IMG/VR virus record: IMGVR_UViG_3300030419_004439
Coordinates: 1-35,094 of that record
DNA length: 35,094 nucleotides
Reading direction: 5' to 3' (one strand)
From: a virus
The notes under the pieces were generated by a model, which was given only the letters and a program-made list of their open reading frames with translations, was not told the DNA's origin and did no database searches. Positions 14,960-22,818 of this stretch are shown here, one piece after another. The translations under genes and the position numbers were made by a program. How positions within the stretch are numbered: position 1 is the stretch's first letter; the number at the start of each line of letters is the position of its first letter.

Positions 14960-14978
14960 AACGAGAGGTAAAAACAAT

Positions 14979-15416
14979 ATGAGAAAGATAACTGAACAAG
15001 CTATCGAAGCGTTCTCTAATCATAGAAACTTTAGTAAGGACAATACTCAAGTAACTACTGATGGCGGTTATGTTCGTCTGTTCCTATTCGGTAATAACAT
15101 AGCCAGATTGAACACTCGCACTGGTCAACGTGAAGTCACAACTTGTGGTTGGAATACTATAACTACAAAGGAAAGATTGAACGGCCTGCCTGGTGTGTCT
15201 GTTCACAGCGAAGATGGTGGCCTAGTCCTGAACAATAGAAAATGGAACGGCGACTGGATAGTTGTGAACCATTGGGAAGAAAAGTATGCCGCTATGTATA
15301 CTCCTACGTGTGATGTATGTGGGCACTGCGACAATGGCTGGTTCTATACACTGAATGGAAGACATGACTATGGAACTAAATGTTCCGCTTGTCATAGGAA
15401 GAATGTTTCCCTTTAG
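14979..15416 (+). CDS. Small protein with C-terminal zinc-binding cluster
   Basis: This 145-residue protein's C-terminal 36 residues contain C111, C114, C117, C135 and C138 (TCDVCGHC, KCSACHR), a probable zinc knuckle. The body is a beta-rich sequence (YVRLFLFGNNIARLN, GDWIVVNHWEEKYAAMYTP) that recalls small phage proteins of unknown role. The ribosome binding site is GAGAGGTAAAAACAAT. It shares the Cys-rich style of the preceding gene. The function is not recognised. Confidence 0.6.
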   Translation: MRKITEQAIEAFSNHRNFSKDNTQVTTDGGYVRLFLFGNNIARLNTRTGQREVTTCGWNTITTKERLNGLPGVSVHSEDGGLVLNNRKWNGDWIVVNHWEEKYAAMYTPTCDVCGHCDNGWFYTLNGRHDYGTKCSACHRKNVSL

Positions 15417-15423
15417 TTTAAGG

Positions 15424-15542
15424 AAAATGTTTCACTGGGTTTCAGCCCAAAGTATCGGACATTTTCTGTCCTTGGTTGGATGGAAAGTGTCCTTTACTGT
15501 GTGCTGATGCAATCGGTATACACGCCAGGTGTTTTTGCCTGG
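15424..15542 (+). terminator. Cassette 5: diverged hairpin cluster before the MoxR gene
   Basis: AAAATGT and ACATTTT (about 15424 and 15461) enclose a TGGG/CCCA hairpin and lead into GGACA/TGTCC. GTGT 15499-15502 pairs with ACAC 15520-15523 around a larger loop, in the place of the small cassette hairpin. CCAGG 15525-15529 pairs with CCTGG 15538-15542. GAGGT and ATG 15564 follow. It is a looser version of cassettes 1-4. Confidence 0.5.
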
Positions 15543-15563
15543 TGGTTTATGAGGTAAAAAACA

Positions 15564-16646
15564 ATGAGTAACAATATAGATATTGCTTATACGCTATGTA
15601 TCCAAGCCGGTGTTCCCGTATGTTTATGGGGGCCTCCTGGTATCGGGAAGACTGCGCGGACACATGCAATCGGCAGAGAGTTAAACAAGAAAGTTGTTGA
15701 ACTCATCTGTTCTACTATGGACCCAACAGATACGGGCTTGCCCATCATTAAAGATGGTAGGTTCGAACGTGTTGCTCCGCAGTGGGCTTACGATTGTGAT
15801 GACAATACAATCCTATACTTGGATGAGTTTTCTTGTACTCCCCCTGCTGTTCAGGCTGCTGCCTTGAAGATTGTAGGAGAACGGAAGTGCGGAGACTTTG
15901 CCTTGCCCAAGGGATTGTCTATTGCTTTGTCTGCTAATCCTGTCGAGCAGGCTGCTGGTGGGTGGGACTTGGCTCCACCTATGGCGAACCGTATGGTTCA
16001 TCTGGATTGTTCTCTATCTACTGACGACTGGTGCGATGGTATGGTTTCCGGCTGGCCCGACATGGAAGTTACTAAGCTTCCTAAAGGTTGGAGGAATCTG
16101 ATTCCATCAAAGCGTGCTCTGGTGACGACTTATATTAGACGTTTCCCTTCTCATCTTTTGGATCTTCCAAAGGAAGAAGAAGCCCAAGGTAAAGCATGGA
16201 GTTCTCCCCGTTCGTGGGACAACTTTTGTACTCTACTAGCTGCGGCTGAGTGTTCTGGCGCTGACGATTCAGTGATTCATTATCTTGCGAAAGGTACAGT
16301 TGGTCATGCGGCTACGTCTTTTATGACGTTCCGAGAGCAACTAGATTTACCTGACCCTGAGATTCTGATCGCTGACCCGTCTTTGTATGAACACTTTGAA
16401 CGTGGTGATAAGGCGCACGCAACGCTAGCTAGTGTGGCTGCTGCTGTACTCGCAAAGAATACAGCGAAGCGTTGGGAAAATGGTATCCGAGTAATGATTA
16501 CTGCCGCTGAAAAAGGTGGTACTGACATCGCAGCTATTGCTTGTCGGTCCCTACTTAAAGGCGGTATGCCTGCCGGTGCTATTATCCCTGATGAAGTGGA
16601 ACGATTCTTCCCCATGTACGCTGCCGCTGGTATCGTGAAGGGGTAA
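15564..16646 (+). CDS. MoxR-type AAA+ ATPase
   Basis: This 360-residue AAA+ ATPase has Walker A GPPGIGKT (23-30), Walker B ILYLDEF (83-89), a sensor-like LSANP and an arginine-finger-like ANRMVHL region. MoxR proteins act as hexameric chaperones, usually with a partner holding a von Willebrand A domain. That partner type is encoded two genes downstream (17604-18824). The genes are co-directional with a two-base gap to the next gene. The ATP-dependent remodelling role is family knowledge. The target here, whether host protein, virion part or defence factor, is unknown. Confidence 0.85.
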   Translation: MSNNIDIAYTLCIQAGVPVCLWGPPGIGKTARTHAIGRELNKKVVELICSTMDPTDTGLPIIKDGRFERVAPQWAYDCDDNTILYLDEFSCTPPAVQAAALKIVGERKCGDFALPKGLSIALSANPVEQAAGGWDLAPPMANRMVHLDCSLSTDDWCDGMVSGWPDMEVTKLPKGWRNLIPSKRALVTTYIRRFPSHLLDLPKEEEAQGKAWSSPRSWDNFCTLLAAAECSGADDSVIHYLAKGTVGHAATSFMTFREQLDLPDPEILIADPSLYEHFERGDKAHATLASVAAAVLAKNTAKRWENGIRVMITAAEKGGTDIAAIACRSLLKGGMPAGAIIPDEVERFFPMYAAAGIVKG

Positions 16647-16648
16647 GC

Positions 16649-17515
16649 ATGAAGACCAAGTTTATTCACGTCACTAGTGGTGCCGAAAGATGGATAAGAG
16701 AACTACCTAATGAGGCTCTGCGAGAGCGGGGCCTCAGTCATCATAGCTTTCAAACGTCTGTTCCTTACTATGCTTTTCCAGATAAGTCTCTGGACTTTGG
16801 AAAGCCTGGTATGCCTATACTACAAACGTCTGTTCGATGCTGTAGAAAGCATCATAAGATTGTAGTGTGGCCCGATGGTCGGCTAACTTTGACCGCCCAC
16901 CGAGGTAAGCGGGCGCAGAAAGCTATGAAAGTAGCCCGTGCTATGGGACAGAAGTATCGCTGTATGGATGTCTTAGAAAACTATCGACTCGTTTGTGAAG
17001 GTAGTTATCTGGCTGACAGAAAAGCTTTACCGAAAGAGTTGAGAGAAATAGCAGACCAGTGCTATCAGATACGGGAAAGGAGAAATAGGGTATCTCAATC
17101 GAGTAGATTCACTCGGACTCTTACCCTTAGTGAACGTATGCGGGATCGTAGAGATTCTATGACGAAAGCATACATCAAAACCTTGACCGACCAAGACCAC
17201 AGCTACGCCTGTCCGCTTTGGAATATCAGTACAGGTAGAGCCTCTCAATGGCAGCGGCACCAAAATAAACTTTGGTTCCGTAAGGCTTTGTTGTCTGGAA
17301 TCTTAGGATCAAAACTGAGTAGGGATGGGATAAACTTTTTCCCAACTATAATCCCTGATCATGTTCTCGATGCTGGGTACGGATACATTCCGGCGAATGA
17401 TAGTAAGGGCAATCCATATTGGATTATGATTGAAAGGACTGGAGAACAGTTCGGCAACTCACACAGAGGTATGAAGCCTAAGTGGGAAGTGTCGTCCTTC
17501 TACCAGGATTCTTGA
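16649..17515 (+). CDS. Unknown protein between MoxR and VWA partners
   Basis: This 288-residue protein begins two bases after the MoxR stop, with AAGGGG as ribosome binding site. It is basic and rich in Arg, His and aromatic residues (WPDGRLTLTAHRGKRAQKAMK, residues about 74-94; RHQNKLWFRKALLSG near 205). No catalytic motif or known domain is recognised. Its position inside a MoxR/VWA set suggests it is a substrate, adaptor or third component. A terminator-like hairpin follows before the VWA gene. Confidence 0.65.
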   Translation: MKTKFIHVTSGAERWIRELPNEALRERGLSHHSFQTSVPYYAFPDKSLDFGKPGMPILQTSVRCCRKHHKIVVWPDGRLTLTAHRGKRAQKAMKVARAMGQKYRCMDVLENYRLVCEGSYLADRKALPKELREIADQCYQIRERRNRVSQSSRFTRTLTLSERMRDRRDSMTKAYIKTLTDQDHSYACPLWNISTGRASQWQRHQNKLWFRKALLSGILGSKLSRDGINFFPTIIPDHVLDAGYGYIPANDSKGNPYWIMIERTGEQFGNSHRGMKPKWEVSSFYQDS

Positions 17516-17532
17516 ATCAGGTACAAAGAATC

Positions 17533-17587
17533 GAACACCGTTCTTCGGACCGGTGTTCCTTTCTGTGTATGTGATTTTCGCTACACA
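17533..17587 (+). terminator. Cassette 6: terminator followed by TGTGTA/TACACA hairpin
   Basis: GAACACCG 17533-17540 pairs with CGGTGTTC 17551-17558, followed by a short T run. TGTGTA 17564-17569 then pairs with TACACA 17582-17587. AGAGGTAAAAA and ATG 17604 follow. It shows the same order as the other cassettes with an altered but still paired small stem. Confidence 0.65.
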
Positions 17588-17603
17588 AAACAAGAGGTAA
17601 AAA

Positions 17604-18824
17604 ATGCAAGTAATGAATCGTGAGATCGTCGAAGATTCTCTCCAAATAAGGGAGAAAGTTATGGCGGCTAGACTCATAGCAGTAAATAGGTGGAGGTACT
17701 TTGCTCCGCAACTATTGTCTATGGTTCTGGTCGCTAAACCTGGCAGTTCTTTCGGAACGTGTGCGACGGATTGCAAGGGTCGTTTCTATTATGATCCTGC
17801 TTTCGTCCAAAATGTTTCCGTAGAAGAACTTGCAACCATCTGGTTGCATGAATGTCTACACTGCTGGCTCGACCATGCGAATAGGAGGGACGGTAGGGAT
17901 TCTTCCCGCTGGAATAAAGCCGTTGATCGTGAGATCAATGACGATCTAGTCGGAGAAGGTTTCCCTTTTCCTCTAAACTATCCACCTCTATTGCCCTTTG
18001 ACATCGGCCAAGAAAACGGACAACTCGCTGAGTTTTATTTTGAGTGCGAGGAAGAAGAAGATGGCGAAGACGAGGGTGAAGGCGGAGGTAAAGGTAAAGG
18101 CGGTGGCTCATCTATGGATGGCGAGCCCCGTGATTGGGAAGATGGGGATGAAACTCCATCAATACCGGAAGCCTTACAGGAATGTATCAGGCATGATGTA
18201 TCTAGTAAGATTGTCGAACATGCTAAAACCAGAGGGCGTGTGCCCGGTGGACTATTGCAAGAAGCTATGCGGCAGATTGAACCGCCTAAAGTTTCCTGGC
18301 AAAAAGAGTTAGCTGCTGCTGTTCGAGCGTGTGCTGCTGATGTAGCTGGGGCGGTGGACTTTACATACCGCCGTCCATCACGTAGGCAATCTATCTATGG
18401 CGACATAATCATGCCCGCTGTTCGTAGACCCGTGCCCGAGACTGTGATTGTCTTGGATACATCTGGTTCTATGTATGGTGGTGATTTAGATTCTGCCTTG
18501 AGAGAAACTCAGGGTGTTCTAAAGTCATTGGGCGGTCGCGGTATCCGCGTACTGTCCACTGATGCCCAGGTACATTCCCGCCAAAGAGTGAGTCACACAT
18601 CTAAGATTAAAGTTTTAGGTGGTGGCGGTACTGATATGAGAGTTGGGATAGCAGAAGCTAGAAAGCTGAAACCTTCCCCTGACTTATGTATCGTACTCAC
18701 TGATGGGTACACTCCCTGGCCTGACAATGCTCCGAAAGGGATGAAAGTCATTGTTGGTGTGACGGGTAAAAGTGGAAGGGACGGCCCGAGTTGGGCTCGA
18801 AACATTCGTATCGATGCCGAATGA
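17604..18824 (+). CDS. Putative metallopeptidase-VWA domain protein (DUF2201-like)
   Basis: This 406-residue protein has an N-terminal putative metallopeptidase domain with HECLH at 82-86 and a further His at 91, matching the HExxH zinc site. An acidic, Gly-rich linker lies near 150-190. The C-terminal von Willebrand A domain carries the MIDAS motif DTSGSM (285-290), a GGGGTD segment and TDG (366-368). This arrangement is that of DUF2201 proteins, which are normally found beside MoxR ATPases, as here. Together they probably form an ATP-driven remodelling or proteolytic complex. Both metal sites look intact. The substrate is unknown. Confidence 0.85.
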   Translation: MQVMNREIVEDSLQIREKVMAARLIAVNRWRYFAPQLLSMVLVAKPGSSFGTCATDCKGRFYYDPAFVQNVSVEELATIWLHECLHCWLDHANRRDGRDSSRWNKAVDREINDDLVGEGFPFPLNYPPLLPFDIGQENGQLAEFYFECEEEEDGEDEGEGGGKGKGGGSSMDGEPRDWEDGDETPSIPEALQECIRHDVSSKIVEHAKTRGRVPGGLLQEAMRQIEPPKVSWQKELAAAVRACAADVAGAVDFTYRRPSRRQSIYGDIIMPAVRRPVPETVIVLDTSGSMYGGDLDSALRETQGVLKSLGGRGIRVLSTDAQVHSRQRVSHTSKIKVLGGGGTDMRVGIAEARKLKPSPDLCIVLTDGYTPWPDNAPKGMKVIVGVTGKSGRDGPSWARNIRIDAE

Positions 18825-18828
18825 TGAA

Positions 18829-18891
18829 TGACGAAACGATTCCCTGGTTTCAGGGAGTCGTCTGCGGATAGCTACCGCACTGATGAGATCA
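18829..18891 (+). ncRNA. Type II hammerhead ribozyme candidate
   Basis: All core elements of a hammerhead are present in circularly permuted (open stem II) order. GAAA is at 18833-18836. Stem III is 11 pairs, 18836-18846 with 18851-18861, loop GTTT, closed by the required A-U and C-G. The cleavage nucleotide is C18862 after GU. Stem I is TGCGG 18863-18867 with CCGCA 18875-18879. CTGATGA is at 18880-18886. Stem II is the weak point: G18887-C18832 plus three pairs (TCA with TGA) around a bulged A. Predicted cleavage lies between 18862 and 18863, in the 3' UTR of the VWA gene. Confidence 0.75.
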
Positions 18892-18893
18892 AC

Positions 18894-18915
18894 GTTGGGT
18901 CGCTCCCAACTTTTT
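18894..18915 (+). terminator. Terminator after the hammerhead
   Basis: GTTGGG 18894-18899 pairs with CCCAAC 18905-18910 and runs into five T. It is only 17 bases before the next ATG, so the downstream gene depends on readthrough or on an overlapping promoter. Confidence 0.65.
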
Positions 18916-18932
18916 AATAGAGGTAAGAAACA

Positions 18933-19790
18933 ATGGAAGAAAAAGAAATCTCAATTGGTGGCGCTGTTACCATGTGGAAATCAGCACCGGCAATAAGAAG
19001 TCACGTACAAAAGAAACTACTCACCATTGGTGTTGGTGACTTTTGCCCTGAGCCTACAACCAGGCATGTCGCTCTCCGTAATGCTCTTAAAAGCCAATAC
19101 GGAAGTGAGTCTGTCAAGACGCTGCCTGGTTTCGCAAACTTTGCTGTGATTAACGCATCTGTTTCCAGCAAAAACTGGGAGGGCCAAGCAAAAGTCATCG
19201 TCAAATCTGAGTACGATGGGCTTACATTCCACAATCCGAATGATGAATACGATGATAACGGCGGTCTTGAACAAGTGACTGTCGATAACATCCAGCAGTT
19301 ATTCGAAGCTGAGTTGGGTTGCATCCCGGCCAATGATGTGTCGAAGATGCTAGTCAAGTTGGCTCACCATGTAGGCGGCATGGCCTGTGCTTCCGGTGCA
19401 GGTGGCGCTTACTGGATTCCAAAAGATTCTTTGAGTCTTTGGAAAGAGATTGCGGATACCGTTGAAGGTTCTTCACGGGGTAAGTCATCGTCTAAAGTAT
19501 TCATGTTCACTACAGCTATGGACGATGAAGCTGTCCGCGCTGTTGTCGGTTCTTTGGAGAACAATATCTTCAAAGAGTTGAAGGACATGGAAAACGAGAT
19601 TGCTTCTGGTAAGTTGAAGAAACGTGCCTTGGAATCTCGACAGCGTGCCCTTGGTGAGAAGCGAGAAACGATTCGAGAGTATGAAAGTATGCTCGGAGTT
19701 ACTCTCAAGAAACTTCACAAGGCAGTTGAGCAGACAAAGAAGAACAGTGTTCTTGCTGCTATGCTTTCTTTGGGAGGCGATGAGTCATAG
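18933..19790 (+). CDS. Unknown 285-residue protein with C-terminal coiled coil
   Basis: The ATG follows AGAGGTAAGAAACA. The N-terminal two thirds form a mixed alpha/beta region (FAVINASVSSKNWEGQAKVIVKS reads as strands). Residues about 205-270 are a long charged heptad-like helix. No catalytic motif is recognised. It follows the MoxR/VWA set and the hammerhead, and closes the cassette region. Phage proteins of this general layout occur near MoxR-like genes, but no function can be assigned. Confidence 0.65.
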   Translation: MEEKEISIGGAVTMWKSAPAIRSHVQKKLLTIGVGDFCPEPTTRHVALRNALKSQYGSESVKTLPGFANFAVINASVSSKNWEGQAKVIVKSEYDGLTFHNPNDEYDDNGGLEQVTVDNIQQLFEAELGCIPANDVSKMLVKLAHHVGGMACASGAGGAYWIPKDSLSLWKEIADTVEGSSRGKSSSKVFMFTTAMDDEAVRAVVGSLENNIFKELKDMENEIASGKLKKRALESRQRALGEKRETIREYESMLGVTLKKLHKAVEQTKKNSVLAAMLSLGGDES

Positions 19791-20092
19791 ATACTCCATT
19801 ACCCCTGAGCGCCTGAACGGGTGTTCAGGGGTTTTGGTGTGCTTATGAAGCATAAAAGACTAGTGGGGTAATAGACACCCTACCGATAATCACCCTATGT
19901 GAAACAACCAACCAACTAACATGGGTCATTAGACAGTAGACAGTGTTAGCGTCATTAGTTGAAGGAAGAATATAGTATATAGAGTTTGGTGCGACGTGGA
20001 AAACAGCCCACTAGTCACCCCTACTAGTCAGGTTGTGAACCACCCTTGACAGGTATGGTCTACTCAGTTACCCCATACGAAGGAGGTTCGAA
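19791..20092. repeat. 302-base gap with repeats, possible origin or control region
   Basis: No gene is seen. A terminator (CCCCTGAGCGCC 19802-19813 with a complementary strand ending at 19831, then TTTT) is followed by a TGTGCTT/AAGCATA hairpin at 19838-19854. Repeats include GACTAGTGGG 19858-19867 inverted at 20007-20016, ACTAGTCA at 20010 and 20023, tandem AGACAGT at 19931 and 19938, and GTCATTAG at 19925 and 19951. TTGACA at 20045 lacks a good -10. Its place just before the replication module fits an origin or operator region; this is inference. Confidence 0.45.
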
Positions 20093-20512
20093 ATGGGAAA
20101 GGGAGAATTGCAGAAGCTACTAGAGGCGGCACAAACCGCTTCTGGTTTTTCTAAAGAACAGATCCTAGAAGAAAGTCTAGCCCTGTTCTTAGCGAATCAC
20201 GGGAACGCTTCTGGTCCAGTCAATAGCAGGGCCAGCAAGTATGATACCCTGGATGCCGCTAAACTATTGTCCGCCGCTCATACGTTGGCGGCATCGGATG
20301 ACGGTATCCGTATCTGCTCATTCACTATGGATGAGTTGTTGGATACAGCATTTCCAGAAAAGGTTTTACTAGCCGAACATGACGTGAAGGTTTGGGCTGG
20401 TAGGCTCTTAGCTGCGGCAGGTTTTGAGCGTCGTCAGGTGCGGCGACGTGGTGGCTTGCGCCCCCTGGTATGGGAGCGTAGTTACATAGTAGAAAATGGC
20501 ACTAATACTTAA
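20093..20512 (+). CDS. Small putative winged-helix protein
   Basis: This 139-residue protein sits behind a strong AAGGAGGT ribosome binding site. The C-terminal part (DVKVWAGRLLAAAGFERRQV, then RRRGGLRPLVWER) resembles the small winged-helix domain seen at the end of phage primase-helicases (WxxLxxxGxxxxRxRxGGxRxxxW). Here it stands as a separate protein directly before the primase-helicase gene. DNA binding or replication initiation is possible. The N-terminal half is helical and unrecognised. Confidence 0.55.
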   Translation: MGKGELQKLLEAAQTASGFSKEQILEESLALFLANHGNASGPVNSRASKYDTLDAAKLLSAAHTLAASDDGIRICSFTMDELLDTAFPEKVLLAEHDVKVWAGRLLAAAGFERRQVRRRGGLRPLVWERSYIVENGTNT

Positions 20513-20523
20513 CCCTAAAAAGA

Positions 20524-20557
20524 TGTCCCGAAGCCGGGGAGCAACCGACTTCGGGAC
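20524..20557 (+). terminator. Hairpin between the winged-helix and primase genes
   Basis: GTCCCGAAG 20524-20532 pairs with CTTCGGGAC 20549-20557 as a 9-bp stem. No T run follows, so it may set mRNA stability or pausing and not termination. Confidence 0.45.
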
Positions 20558-20571
20558 TTGCGGAGATCAGA

Positions 20572-22806
20572 GTGGAGAGCAAGGACTTCCAAACTGGAGC
20601 AATATATAATTGGCAAATTTCTCTTTTCTTATCAGGCTTTACTAGTGTAAGGCCGCAACAGGTCGTTGTCAAATGTCAGTCTCAGGTAGATAAACTATTC
20701 CTAAGACCCCCGACTAAGATAAACGAGTTTCCAAAGCGTAAGCTACCATGCTGGTCGCCCGCTCTCTATCAGCCTGGGAAGACTAGGAAGAACGGAAACG
20801 TTTCTAGTTTGTCAGCACTGGTATATGATTTTGATTCTGGTAATACCTCACCGAATCTCATGGCATCGGACCTCCGCAAAGCTGGGCACGCCTTTGTCAT
20901 CTATACAACGTGGAGTCACACAAAAGCTAACCCCCGATTCCGGTTAGTCTTTTTCCTTAATAGACCTATTCTTCCACATGAGTTTGTTCGCGTATGGGAC
21001 AATGGCCTTTCCCTCATCAGTTATGTTGATGGGGTTGACCGGCAGTGTCGGGACATAGCGAGGCATTATGCTATGCCGGTTAGGAGATTGGGAGCAGAGG
21101 AATACGTGAGCGAGATAAATGTTTTTGGGAATCCACTTGATGTAGATAAACTATCATCAGCAAAATCGAGCAGCGGGGAAGGGGGAGAGTCGAAACTGTC
21201 CTCTGACATGCAGCTTGTTTTAGATGATGGCAAGTCTTTGCCTGTGTCTGAGGTAGTGGAGAAGGGTCCAGGTAAGTACAGATGTGCTTGTCCTTTTCAG
21301 GATGGGGCATCCCCCGGCTCGGCTTTTCTACGTGTAATGGATGATGGCCGATCATTCTTGCAGTGTACTAGTTCAAGGCACACGCATGAAGGAAAACAGT
21401 TCTGGTTAAAGAAGGGTGACGGAGGCGGAAAGAAAAGCAAACGCTCCGCACCTCGAAGCGTAGAGACAAGAGAGAAACTGTTGGGCGAGATTCCCGACGA
21501 GTTGATTGAATACGCAGAAGATAAGATTGTCTACTGTGCTCCGCAGGGAGTCTTCTATAGACGAGAGAAAGGTTCCTGGGCAATCTCTCACCCTTGGCAG
21601 AAGAGCCATTTAGTAGATCACTTAGTTGGACTACTGCCCAAGGGAACAGATGTTCGACATGCTCAAGCCTTGGTAGACCACACACTATCTAGGCAAGCAT
21701 ACGGTTTTGATTGCTCTCCCCGTGGCGGTTCAATCCTATGGGGTGATGTCGGTAGAATGATTAACCTCTACTCTAAGCCCAAGGTTAGCCCGGTTCAGGG
21801 CGATTGGCCTAGGATTCTGAGAGTTATCCGTGTTCTTTGTGCCCATGATAAGGTAGCTATGAAGTGGCTTATCCATTGGTCCGCTGCCCTGGCACAGTTT
21901 CCTGAACGTAGATCGATGGTCGCTACAATATCTATTTCACCGCATCAGGGTATTGGTAAGAGCCTTTACGGTAGAATCTTATCTGAGATAATCGGCCCAG
22001 GGAATACAGCCGTGGTGTCGAATAGAGCATTGAGAGATAAGTTCAATTCGAGTTACGTCGCAGCTTTGCTGGTTCTAGCTGACGAAGTTGGTGTAGACCC
22101 GCGAATGACTGACGTAGTGAGTGAGTTGAAAAGTTACATCACAGATGAAGAGGTACACTGTGCCGCCCCTTACGCAGCACGGACCAAGATTCAGAATAGA
22201 ATGTCTTGGTGGATGACCTCTAATAACAGAAGACCCCTTGTACTAGACGAAAACGATAGACGCATAACCATACTAGCAGCCGCTGAACCTACGCCCGAAC
22301 ACCGTAAGATGTTGAGATCGTGCTTTGATTCTAAGCGTGGAACCTTTGAACCGATATTCCGTGATGAGATTTCATCCTATGCCCACTACCTAAAAGCCTT
22401 AAAGGTTGACTGGAAACTGATTGCCTACCCCTTGGATACGAAAGCTAGACGACAAGTACAGTCCGCTAGCCTCTCATCAATCGATGCGTTCTTAGACGAC
22501 ATCAAGAAGTTGGGAGTCGTTTCTATTCTAGAAATGTATAAACCTAGAATGGGAGTGCGGATCTCAGAATCTGTTCTGCAAAACTGCATACCATGCGAAC
22601 GTCTGTACGCATCATTCCGAGAGTGGTGCGAGAGTCACGGCCACAACTACATTCCGCCCGAGGCTGAGTTGGGGCTGGCCGTTGTCTCATTGAAAGGTGT
22701 AGAGAAGACGAACGCTAGGATCGCAGGGTCCAAAGTCAAAGTCTATGTAGGCTTGACACGTAAAGAAAAGACCTCTGGACAAGTAGTAGAATTCCCCAAA
22801 AACTAA
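20572..22806 (+). CDS. Primase-helicase (AEP-type primase plus SF3-like helicase)
   Basis: This 744-residue replication protein has an N-terminal primase-like region with VYDFDSG (D86, D88) and YTTWSHTKANPRFRLVF (111-127), typical of archaeo-eukaryotic-type phage primases. A Cys/His segment follows (CACPF, CTSSRHTH) that may bind zinc. The helicase part has HQGIGKS (458-464), LLVLADE (D504, E505), and a later TSNNRRP sensor-like motif, as in DUF5906/D5-like helicases. It would open the origin, unwind DNA and prime synthesis. The start is GTG with GGAG upstream. The C-terminal domain is helical. Confidence 0.85.
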   Translation: MESKDFQTGAIYNWQISLFLSGFTSVRPQQVVVKCQSQVDKLFLRPPTKINEFPKRKLPCWSPALYQPGKTRKNGNVSSLSALVYDFDSGNTSPNLMASDLRKAGHAFVIYTTWSHTKANPRFRLVFFLNRPILPHEFVRVWDNGLSLISYVDGVDRQCRDIARHYAMPVRRLGAEEYVSEINVFGNPLDVDKLSSAKSSSGEGGESKLSSDMQLVLDDGKSLPVSEVVEKGPGKYRCACPFQDGASPGSAFLRVMDDGRSFLQCTSSRHTHEGKQFWLKKGDGGGKKSKRSAPRSVETREKLLGEIPDELIEYAEDKIVYCAPQGVFYRREKGSWAISHPWQKSHLVDHLVGLLPKGTDVRHAQALVDHTLSRQAYGFDCSPRGGSILWGDVGRMINLYSKPKVSPVQGDWPRILRVIRVLCAHDKVAMKWLIHWSAALAQFPERRSMVATISISPHQGIGKSLYGRILSEIIGPGNTAVVSNRALRDKFNSSYVAALLVLADEVGVDPRMTDVVSELKSYITDEEVHCAAPYAARTKIQNRMSWWMTSNNRRPLVLDENDRRITILAAAEPTPEHRKMLRSCFDSKRGTFEPIFRDEISSYAHYLKALKVDWKLIAYPLDTKARRQVQSASLSSIDAFLDDIKKLGVVSILEMYKPRMGVRISESVLQNCIPCERLYASFREWCESHGHNYIPPEAELGLAVVSLKGVEKTNARIAGSKVKVYVGLTRKEKTSGQVVEFPKN

Positions 22807-22818
22807 ACGAGAAATAAA

